Below are positions 9,802-22,200 of a DNA stretch of 64,000 bases, in pieces (within the stretch, counting starts at the first letter, position 1; the number at the start of each line of letters is the position of its first letter). The notes beneath the pieces were generated by a model. It searched no databases. It was given only the letters and a program-made list of their open reading frames with translations, and had not been told where the DNA came from. The position numbers and the translations under genes are program-made. Location of the stretch: contig CM034537.1 in assembly GCA_020002185.1 (NCBI GenBank), positions 70,672,048 through 70,736,047 on the forward strand, given 5' to 3'. This DNA comes from Paraescarpia echinospica. Taxonomy: Eukaryota; Annelida; Polychaeta; Sabellida; Siboglinidae.

Positions 9802-12800
9802 CTGAACAACGGCAACGTATCAGTATATGCCTGGGCAATGCACACCAGCATTAGGACAATATATAGGATACTTTATATGCCCACCGTGATCTTATTTTTC
9901 GATGCTTCTTTCTCCAAGCATAAAAGCATGGCTGTCTTAACTTCTGCTTATTAAGTTATAAATGTGGATAAAGGTACAAATTATTTCCTGTATACTGATT
10001 AATTAAAAATGAGCCAAGTGGCCCTGAAGTCCTTTGGACTAATACGTCTATATGTGACCCTGGCTGACCAAAGAGTGATAAGTCAGAAAAATTATAACAT
10101 TGTTTTCTTACATCCTTGTAAAGGTTTGGTAGGGTGCTTTACACGGTTTCAAAAATTATACGACTGCTACAAAAATTGGCGAAGTTATGGAGCATTGAAC
10201 ATGGTAGGGGTCAAAAAGTGAAAATGAAGAAAACGGCTGTTGAAATTATATATGCAAATGGATTGCATGGAAATATTACATGCACAACATTCAAATGTGG
10301 CACACAGTATGTAATATGTATGTTATGTTGCAATGATACACCGGAAGTACAAATGTACAAAAATTAGTGCTATATAATAGTAGTTTGTCAAAATGTAAAC
10401 AAACTCAAAGACAGTTGCAGCTTACTGTCCACCAAGCAGTAGCAGAGCAGTTTTATAATAATAATAATCCACAAGTTAAGTGGCAGTGATCTTCCTTTTA
10501 TCATTCATGTGATGTTTATTGTGAGCAGGGCGGACAAATGGTTATCATACGTAGACAGGTACAGAAAGAAACTGAAATTTTCTATAAAAAGAACACGTTT
10601 GCCTATCAATGGCATGTATTTCCTATTGTTGCTGTTTCTGCCGGGCAGAAACAGTTTCTGCCCGGCATAAATCAAACAACCCTGTAGGTAATTATTAATC
10701 AAATGTTTTTTGGTGAATCATAGTTACAGATCATTAAGGGTTATGATGGAAGTAAAATGTTTACATGTTTACTGTTCACTGAAAAAAACAGCTCCACAGA
10801 ACTAATTATAGTTATTGTTAAGATGTTTAACCTAGTTCCATTATCTGACATTGTGCCAACAGATTGGTGTATTGGGATCATTAAGCCTATATAATTATTA
10901 TATAAACATAGCAGCAGACACTGGGACAGTGTGACTGCTGCCTGGCTAAATGGATGCAATGGTGCTTTGAAGTTAGTTCTTCTGCCAACTATCCTTTTCA
11001 CACAAGCCTATAGGTTTAGTAGCTGCCAGCACACTACTGAGCCTAAACTACCATGCAGGTGTGAAAAACTTGCTGATGTATTTGAACTTTATCCACTAAT
11101 TAACTGTCCACCAAGCAGTAGCAGAGCAGTTTTATAATAATAATAATCCACAAGTTAAGTGGCAGTGATCTTCCTTTTATCATTCATGTGATGTTTATCG
11201 TGAGCAGGGCAGACAAATGGTTATCATACATAGAAAGGTACAGAAAGAAACTAAAATTTTCTATAAAAAGAACCACATACCTAAACAAAGCGAATGTAAT
11301 AGGTGAAGAACAGGCAGTGTTCAGATAGGGGTATTGGTTGAATTGTATTTGTCTTGACACAAAAGGCTTTATTGTGCCTTAACTATGTCAACTCTTCTAA
11401 TGGTTGACATTTGGTTGTTTCAGGTGTCAACTATATTGTGAATCTGTAATTATTAGTCTGTATTGATACAATTGATTTACACAGTACCATGTCCACACAA
11501 GGCATGGCAAGCGTAAACAGAACAGTAGAATGCATTTGATATAAATAAAGTGTAGGATATTTCACTCTATAGTTGTCCAGAATATTAATTTTCTATGTTT
11601 GTCACCTACAGGTGACAGAATATTAATTTTCTATGTTTGTCACCTACAGGTTTCTACATACATCTTTAACCAATAGACACCACAGTCACACCATTTTATA
11701 ATAATTAAATGAACATCAAAATAAACACAACTTGCAATTATAGAAAATCAATAGTTTTGAAGATACAGTTTAAAAGTGTTAGGCAACTGTTCAGTCTAAC
11801 AGGAGACAAGACACCACAGTCACACCATTTTATAATAATTAAATGAACATCAAAATAAACACAACTTGCAATTATAGAAAATCAATAGTTTTGAAGATAC
11901 AGTTTAAAAGTGTTAGGCAACTGTTCAGTCTAACAGGGGTCAAGTGTGTCTACTCTGCCTGGGTGATGTGACCAATTAAAGATTAGTCAAGGTCTCAATG
12001 GACTGGGCTGTAGAGATTAGTCACAGCTGTTGATTTTGTGGAACAATACACAACATCTACTGTTGGGGGTGGTCTCAAGGGCCCTTCTCAAAACCACATC
12101 ACTAGATAATGTAAACCTTTTGCACTTTGGGGCCCCTTAGGTGCCCTTAGAATGATTCAATCAAATACAGATTTCTTGTATATAGTGGCAGCACCCTAAG
12201 ATACATCTATGCAAAATTAGAAAAAAATTTGCTGAACAGTTTAAAAAAAAATAGGCCAAATGTTACATTTTTACCAGTTTTGGGGTCCTTGGAGGCCCTA
12301 GGAAGCCCTTAAAATGATTCAATCAAATACAGATTTCTCGTGCATAGTGGCAGTGCCCCAAGATGTCTATGCAAAATTAGAGAAAAAGTTGCTGAATGGT
12401 TTCTGAGATACGGCAGCTAACGGCGGACGCAGAGTGATGGCAATAGTCCCTTGGACCTTTGGCCAAAGGACTAAAAAGGACCATCATTAACTTCTTAACT
12501 GTCTTTGAGCTATAAAACGCATAATCATACTGTCGTTCCAAGACGGAAAACAGTCATGTTTCAAGGCAAAGTGTATTATTTAGAGTCAAATGAACACACA
12601 ATTCTGGTGATTTCAATGGATGGTACCTCCCCAAAAGTGACTTAATCCTAAACATTACACTAGAGGCTGACTGACTTTGTGCACTATGAGTGCACTACGC
12701 ACCATGCACTGGAGGCTTTGCAGGTCGTTTTACGGGTGATGCGGTAGGCATGCCATCAGAGTGAGGTGCTGGTCGCTTCCTACTGCTTGCTTTCTCTGAC

Positions 12801-13161
12801 TGCAGCAAACAAGTTGTTCTTTTATTATCAACACTGGTCATGTTACAAGCAAATTAAATACATCACAAGAGACTGCTGCAAAACATGCTCAAAACTTCAA
12901 ACGTGCTGCACCGATGATTTAAGAATTTACATGGATTAATAAAATAAATATATATGGTAAACCAAACATTAATTCAGATGCAGAGAATCTAAACATAACC
13001 AATTGAAAGGCAAAGGCATACTTTCCACTGGATATAAGGAACATCAGTGCTAAACTGACAACTTCAAAATCCCAATTGTGGCCTGCACTGTTTTAGGTAC
13101 TCATGGGTATATGGATCATCAGAAATGAATAACAGTTTTACAAAGTTCTTCATAGCTAACA

Positions 13162-13217
<56 letters not shown>

Positions 13218-16200
13218 CGTGCGCATGCGTTTGTGTGCATGCGTGCGTATGTGCATGCATGTATAAATCCATAACTTTGTAAAATAACAAACCTTGCTGA
13301 TGAGTGTCAACTTGATACTTGACTTCTGCCCAGCCACTTTGAGCAGGTCCTTTGTCTTGGCTGGCTGTACAGACATGGTCGCCGGCACAGATGCCACCTG
13401 TAGGACTGGTGCTGTTCTCGGCACAGACTTTGTACTGCTTGACACTTTCTCATCAGCATTTCGGCTCGCAGTATTCTTCTCATCCTGCTTCATCACTGCA
13501 GCGTTCACCTTACCCTTTGAGTCGCTACGCTCAGGCATCTTAGCTGGCTGCTTGAGTAGGGACGTTGACTTCACCTGCATTCTGACGGCAGGCTGCCCTG
13601 CCGACTTTGTCGCCTGTTTCTCTGTCGCACTGGCCGAGGTTGAAGACGACGATGGCGCTTTCGACTGCTGCTTGCTGCCATTCTTTGCTGATCCCTTCGT
13701 TGATGCCGTCTTCCCAGGTGCTGCCGTTTTGGTGTCTGTTCTCCCTGAATTGTACTGCTCCTTCTTCCCAGCAGAGCTCCCTGAAGGCACCTTTTCGGTT
13801 TTCTTCTCCGAGTCCATGGCTTTCCCCCTTGCTTCTTTCTTATCATCTGCAGTGTCTTTCTTTATCTTGTCAACTGCAAATGAGCAATTTTGTCACAGCA
13901 ACACCACCTACTTTCAAAGGTACAACTGGCATAGATACTCAATATGCACTTGTGTTCAGATTTGGTTGTAATAAGTTTCTCCTTCATCATCATTCATTGT
14001 CCTTGGACTGAATGGAATAGGGAACATGTTCCATCTACATTTTCTTGTTTTGTATCAACAAGGAGAACTTGCTGGATCAAGACCTAAATGTCTGGTGAGC
14101 AGATTATGCTGTACCACTAGTAGGTTGCAAATACCACAAATGAGACTTCCAAAAATGTTCCAACATAAAACTTTTTCTTGAATGAACTGACAGTTCAGTT
14201 TCTTGGAAATGTTAGCCTGCATTGAACTATTCACTAACAAAATCATACCTTCTTGATATGTAAAACAATAAAAATTACTTTATATAAAAATTATTATATT
14301 ATACTGTTTAAAAAACGCTGACTATTAGTTACCTTATCATCAGTACCCATGACTGTGAGCCTTATAATACAGCAGTAAACATCTGCACATATAAACTGCT
14401 GACAGGCAACAAATACACTTCATGTCTTACCTTTCTTCTTTGGTGAGATAGTTTGTTTTGAGCCGGCGGGGCTGCCGATATCGCGATACAAATGTTCCGA
14501 GTCTGCACTGCCACTTGAAGCTGATGAGGAACTGTCGATGGACGATGCACTGGAGCTGCGAGACATGGACGAGCTGTGACTACTGTCACTCGAACTGCCT
14601 GACCTACGACCTCTCTCCCTGCAAAGTACAGCACGCAATTTGCAGACAAAAGGAAAGGGTATGTTATGATATAGCGCAGTATCCAGTCTTACTGCTCAAA
14701 GGGCTTTACATTTCACACCCTGACAGACCTGTTCATTCTAGCACCATATTAACTTCTCCAGAAAGCATTCAGCCATGCTACAATTTCTGTGCAAAGATTG
14801 TTCATACACATATATCCACCACTATCTATAGCCAGGTGCTCCTTTACACCGATGAATGAACAGAAACAATGTGGAGCAAACAGAACTGTGTGAGCATTTA
14901 AATTAAGATTCTCTCAATCGAGTCTGATGTTCTAAATGCTGCCGCACCTCGATAAATCTCAATCTCTACACAGCAACAATTAATCAGTTGCATTCATACA
15001 GTAATCATTTAAAAAGTTGTAAAATGTACCTTTACAATATTTATAAATCCACAAAATGACCTTACCATGATCTCTGACATCAAGGGACTGGATCAAGTGA
15101 ACACCATTTTAGAGATAATTAATTAGATTTGTCAAGTCAAATTTTCTTACAAAATATATAATATTCATCCTGCAACTTGAACATCAAACATTTCCACCAA
15201 ATTTGTTTAGGATTTAGGATATAATTGTGAGCAACTGCCCACGACTGATGCATAAGCTACATACAAAGTGGGAGCATTGCAGTTACAGGTGATAAGACCA
15301 ACAAACGTCTACACACCTGGGGGACGTTGCAGCGTGCCGATGTGACTTGCGGGAGCGCTCAGCCACAACCGCTGATGGTAGCGGCGACGGTCCTTTGACT
15401 GGCGCTGTCCTCAAGGTGGTGACACTAGGCGGCTGTCCCCTGGAGGAGGACAAGGGCAGGGGTCTTGTGGCAGAAGCACCCGCCCTCGATGAAGGCTGAG
15501 CCCTCGAGTTGCTAGACGTCTGCGCCCTCGATGGAGCGTGGGCCGGCGGCTGAGCTCTAGAGGAGGCTGAATTCTGGGTCCTTGAAGACGAATGGCTCGG
15601 CGGGTGTGCCCTCATATTCCCAGGGGGTTGTCCCTTCATGCTGCCTGGAGGCAGGGACCTCATGCCATGGGGCTGCCCTCTCATGCCAGGAGGTTGCCCC
15701 CTCATGCCAGCAGACGGTTGCCCCCTCATGCCAGTAGGAGGTGGGGGTTGACCTGCCTTCTTCCTCTCAGCTGCGATGGCGGCCCCCAGTGTGCCTGCTG
15801 CAGCCCCCTGAGACATTGGGTGGCCCAGTCGGCTCACCGTGCTCTTAGGACCAGCATCACTGAAACAAATTACACCAACTGAGTAGTATGTCATGGTTTG
15901 CCTACATCACAATCAAAATTATGCATCAGGCTTTGCCTTGTCAACACTGTTAATATTGGTAATATAATGTGCATTACATTAATAGGACAGTATGACAATT
16001 GCTATTTCAAAAATATCAAATCTGTACAAATTAGCTAGACAGTCACAGTCGATACTAAACTGTGAACATGCAATGTTCTGAGTTTTTATTTGTTTCCTCT
16101 GAGCTATCACTTGTGAAATACATTTTGTCCAGCTGATGATAATGTCACAATTACATTTACAGCATTATGCTTTAAATTGATGCATAAGTTTATCCATTAC

Positions 16201-19200
16201 ACATTTCTTACCTTGTCTTGGCTAACGCTCCACCTTTTGGCATTGTGCCTGACTGTTTCCAATTGTGTCTTCTAGGTGATCTGGACTTAGACCTCGATGA
16301 TGATCTGACGTAACAAATGTGTGGTTATGCAAAGTGTAGCTACACAGTATCAAATAAATATCAAGGATAGAATGAGGCATAAATTGTAACATCAATATTG
16401 AGAGATAAATTAAAGAATTATAAATTGAGCTGTCATTGTAGATATTTTAGTATTTGTTAGAAATGGAACAGACCCTGACTTACGAAGTGACTATTTCATA
16501 ATTGAAGTCTCCTTTATTTTGGTAAACATCTCTGCAAAACAGATCGCAACCAATGCATGAATTTTAAATAACTGATGGATCCAGAAACTTACATCACAAA
16601 TATAATTATGTGCTTGACACAGTGATTGTGAAGTACACGACAAAATGCCTCCTATGTGCACCAGCCATTTTGTAAGCTTGATGCACCTGGTTGCTAGGCA
16701 GTTGGCCAACTAGGTCACATGCTGGGACCACCAATTACACAACTAAGATGTCAATCATATAATTTGATCTAAGGTCTTTGTAGTTAGTTACGAACCTTGA
16801 ACTGAATGATGAAGATCGACTGGCTGATGAACGACTTGAATATGATGAATATGAAGATGACGATCTTGAACGTGAGGAAAATGAACTGAAACAACAGATT
16901 AAATGAAATGACAACAAGGCATTAAATCAAATCCATTTTCCATGATCACACAATGTATAACATTATATGTAACATTTGGTAATATAAAATACATTTATAG
17001 TGTAAATAAGATTTTAAAATCGTCTGTGTCGCGATTCCCATGGAAAGTTAATATTTAATTAGCTTATGTGGTGTCACTGGCAAAACAAGAATGCAAGAGG
17101 CTGACACTTTCTAGTCATTCAGAGCATGTTTTACAAGGATAGCTTTTGCGTCAAAGCGAGCATCAGAATGAAGTACTGTGCGATATTCCGATGTAATATA
17201 AACACTAGTCATAATAGAGGGACAAGCAGTTATTTTACAGTTCCATACAAATCCACTTTTGTTAAAGAAATGATGCAAGCTAACTTCTAATACAAGCCAA
17301 TGGCAACAAACCTTTGGCTCATTTTGAGAAGAATTGTTTCAATTGCGACCCAGGGAAAATAATTTACGTCTGTTAACATACACAAAAAACAAAGATTGTA
17401 TCCAGCTGCAGAAAGTAATGTATAAAACAAGTGCGTGTACCTAGAAGAGTAGGATGAAGAGAAGCTGCCTCTGGAGTTTGAGCGTCGTGTTCGTGGCCTG
17501 CCTCGAGACCGGCTGCGGGAGGAAGAACGCTTCCTCTTGGGCGACTTGGTTCTGTGAACAAATGTCACCAGTAAACGTCATCTTGTTTACGAAGGGTACA
17601 AGGTATACTTCAACAGACAATGTTTGGTCTACGACAAGCTCGCAACACTGAAACTGCTGCGTAAATGTTTATATAAAATGGGACCTTTGTGAAGAATATC
17701 GTCCACGAATCATCCAAGATTGTGGTGGCGTAGTAAAATAATTGGACAAGGCAACAGCCAGTTTCTATTTATTTGTCCTACTCCGTCAGCCACCAGGGAT
17801 GATTACTGCGGGATGCATATTACAAAGCAATGCTAATGTTTCATGCACTGTCAGTCGGGTACTGTCAAAGTACATAAATTGGGAATCTAAAAACTGTTAT
17901 AATACTAAATGCTGCCACACCTCGATAAGTATCAATCTCTACACAGCAACAATTAATCAGTTGCATTCATACAGTAATCATTTAAGGATACAGGCTCCTC
18001 GTGAAATGGTTGTGTCATATCTCAAAAACTATTCATTGTATCTGAACAAAATTTGCAGGGTATAATGATTGTATAAAAACAAGGTTACCCACAAGATAAT
18101 ATGCAATTTGCATAACCATAACCATGGTAACCAGAAAATCCTAGAATTGCCGATAGGTGTGATTTTGTGGAAAGTCCCATGAAAAATTGAAATAATTTGT
18201 CTCATTTTCTAATTTATTCCAGTAAATAATATATCAAGCTGTGCAATGAAGTACTTTGGAAGAACAAAAAGTTGTATTTTGATTAAAAAAAGTAAAGTTA
18301 AAAAAAAACATTACCCCCATCATGTTGTCTCTTAGACACTTAAGATTTGGCTCAATATCACTCATTGCACAAAACTATAATGCATCCTTGTGCAGCAAAA
18401 ATGTAAGTATCTTATCTTTATAACTTTTTTGGGGGGACCTTCCACAAATCTTAAAATGGGCCAAGTGACCCTGAAATCCTTTGGACTAATACGTCTATAT
18501 GTGACCCCGGCTGACCAAATGAGTGATAAGTCGGAAAAATTGTAAAATTGTTTTCTTACATCCTTGTAAAGGTTTGGTAGGGTGCTTTACACGGTTTCAA
18601 AAAATATGACTGCTACAAAAAATTGCAAAGTTATGGAACATGGTAGGGATCAAAAAATGAAGAAAACGGCTGTTGAAGTTTTACATTATATATGCAAATG
18701 GATTGCATGGAAATATTACATGCACAACATTCAAATGTGGCACACAGTATGTAATATGTATGTTATGTTGCAATGATACACTGGAAGTACAAATGTGCTG
18801 CTACAAAGACTTATCAAGTTATGCCAGATTATGTCTTCATGTGTAAAACTAAGAGGACAGATTATTTGAGAGCAAAAGGCAGACTCACTGTTTGACACAG
18901 TTTAAAACCTACAGGCAACTGTCCAGTTTAACAGGGGTCTAATGGCTTAATGCTGTCTGTTGACACAAGCTACTGCCAGTGACCAATTACACTTTAGTCA
19001 CAGTTTCCATCAAACAATAAACACAGCTGGGTGTAATACACAACCAGAGCCACCACTGATTCATGGTCAAGTAGATTAGCTCAATGCACCAACTAAGACA
19101 ATACACAACATTGTGAGTGACAGTGTCCAGAGTGAGGCCTAAGCAGTGTCATCATTGCTGAATAGATCAATTAAACCTGCCAAATGGGTGACAATCTGCA

Positions 19201-22200
19201 CAAGTGTTCATTAATCCTTAGTGATTGTTCAGAACACCAGACTGACCACATACCTAAACAAAGCGAATGTAATAGGTGAAGAACAGGCAGTATTCAGATA
19301 GGGGTATTGGTTGAATTGTATTTGTCTCGACGCAAAAGGCTTTATTGTGCCTTCATCGATTATAAGAAAGCATTTGATTTAGTAGACCAGTCCTCCCTGT
19401 GGTCTAAGATAATTTCATGCGGTATTAATGGTATTGTGTTGAAAGTTGTATGCAACATATACAAAAATGCTAAATCATGTATAAATCAGGGCCAGGCTGT
19501 GTCAGCCTTCTTCTCATGTGATGTATAGGTATGGCAAGGAGAAAACTTGTGTCCTTTGTTATTTGCTATTTACCTGAATCATTTTGAACACTGTTAGTCA
19601 CAATTATAACGGACTTGACATGGCAGCTAGTGAAATTTACAACAACCTTAGGGATGATGATGTAGAAAATGTATGTTCTACTATATGCTGATGACACTAG
19701 AATGATTCAATCAAATACAGATTTCTTGCTTGTGTATAGCTGAACTATGTCAACTCTTCTAATGGTTGAAATTTGGTTGTTTCAGGTGTCAACTATATTG
19801 TGAATCTGTAATTATTAGTCTATATTGATACAATTGATTTACACAGTACCATGTCTACACAAGGCATGGCAAGCGTAAACAGAACAGTAGAATGCATTTG
19901 ATATCAATAAAGTGTAGGATATTTCACTCTATAGTTGTCCAGAATATTAATTTTCTATGTTTGTCACCTACAGGTTTATACAAACAATACATCTTTAACC
20001 AATAGACACCACAGTCACACCATTTCATAATAATTAAATGAACATCAAAATAAACACAACTTGCAATTACAGAAAACAATAGTTTTGTAGATAAAAAGTA
20101 TTAGGCAACTGTTCAGTCTAACAGGGGTCAAGTGTGTCTACTCTGCCTGGGCACTGAGACCAATTAAAGATTAGTCAAGGTCTCAATGGAACAGTAGCAC
20201 TAGGCTGCAGAGTTTAGTCATGGTGTTGACTTTGTGGCACATTAAACAAAATCTACTGTTGGGGTGGTCTCAAGGGCCCTTCTCAAAACCACATCACCAG
20301 ATAATGTAAAACTTTTTGCACTTTGGTGGCCCCTTAGGTGCCCTTAGAATGATTCAATCAAATACAGATTTCTTGTATATAGTGGCAGCACCCTAAGATA
20401 CATCTATGCAAAATTAGAAAAAAAGTTGCTGAACAGTTTAAAAAAAAATAGGCCAAATGTACATTTTTACCAGTTTTGGGGTCCTTGGAGGCCCTAGGGA
20501 GCCCTTAAAATGATTCAAATACAGATTTCTTGTGCATAGTGGCAGTGCCCTAAGATATGTCTATGCAAAATTAGAGAAAAAGTTGCTGAACGGTTTCTGA
20601 GATACGGCAGCTAACGGCAGACGGCGGACGCAGTGTGATGGCAATAGTCCCTTGGACCTTCGGCCAAAGGACTAAAAAATGACAAAAACGGAATACTAAG
20701 ATACAGCCATCAATACTGACTATAATATTGCACTTTTGTGGCCCTATAGCCACAAGGAAGTATATATAGACTCAATAAAGAGACTGTAAATGGATTTTTA
20801 ATATACAATAGTGATAAAATGTGAAATAATAATACCATAACATGGAGAATGCGGCATTCATCAAAATTCTCACACGTGAAAAAAAACATACAAAATCAAG
20901 TTCAAACAGTTTCGCACTGAGTCCACCTCTTACTCAGTGTCCTTCTGTCATTCAGTGCCCTCCTGCATCATAGAGGACTCCCTCGGATGCCACCAGCTTG
21001 ACATTGTGTTGCACTTTCTCCATGGTCTTTCTCTTCCGTGATGTCTTGGTTTCAGCATGTGTGGCCTTGTCGGCAAAGTGGAGTTGGATCGCAACATGCA
21101 ACAAGGTCTTGCCAGGCGACACACCAAGACTGCTGACAGCATCTGACAGTGCACCAGCTCCCTTGTTGTAGGACATCACTGCCAGGGCAACAGCAATTTC
21201 TGTCATCTTCTTTCCGCAGTATTTTGCCTTTGGTGCCCTCCTCCAAACTGTCGAATGCAGGCTCTCGTTGGCGTTGGAGGTCTGCAACTTCATGCCAGTA
21301 GCACCAGGTTCCAGAGCAGAAGGAGTGGTGAAAGTCTTCGAGAGTGGAGAGAGAGTGAAAGAAGATGGCCCAAACAGCGTGGTGGGCAGCATCAGCTTCT
21401 GGGGCATTCTCTACAATCGCCGTTCGATAATATGACGGCGACTTCTTCATACGATCATACATCAGACGGCCCTTCCCACTCCTCGGTGTCGTTGTCAGCA
21501 GGGTAGTAGCGGCATGACTGCTAGGATCCACCTGCTTCATTGATGGACCTGCCTTCACCACAGCTGTTGTAGCACCCGCCTTGATCTTGTTGGCCTTCAC
21601 CTCAGCATACACCTCCTTGACGATCTTTTCCAGGCCATTGTACATCCTTTTTGCAATGTGATTGATGCATTCTTCTTTTGTAACAGGGTATGGCGAGGCT
21701 GTCGTCAGAGCATCCATCACTGCTGCATCTCCATCACACACCAGGCCAGTGTAGCAGAATCCCCCAACTTCTTCTGACCATCTCCACACAATCTTGGCAC
21801 CTTCGGTTTCCATGGCCCCACTGGAGCCAGTGTGGTTACATTTGCAGACCTGATGGTGTGCCCAGAGCCACACCTCCCACTCCTCCCCTGTCAGCTTGTC
21901 CCCGACCAAGGTGCACTCAGCACAAGACTTGCTAACTACCACATAGTCCAGGACAAGTCCACTCAGTTGGTCAATTGCAAAGCATGCGCCAACAGATGAG
22001 GTGTGTCATTTAATGTGCCATGTCCCATCATAGCTGACGGTGATGTCACGTGGTCTGCCAGTATGGCTGTGGATGCCTTCGTACATCTTGTGCACAATGG
22101 AATGTGACGTCACTCGGTGGTGTCAATCTGTGGGCTACTGTAGTCGACATGCCCATATGTGCATCTTGAACAAACAACTTCAACTTTCTGAGCATACCCA

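Noticed and set aside
13119..13292. C-terminal extension of ZC3H18 exon 15 with a His-Thr run
   Set aside because: This is read-through past the GTTTGT donor into the GT microsatellite; the next exon joins in phase at 12799.
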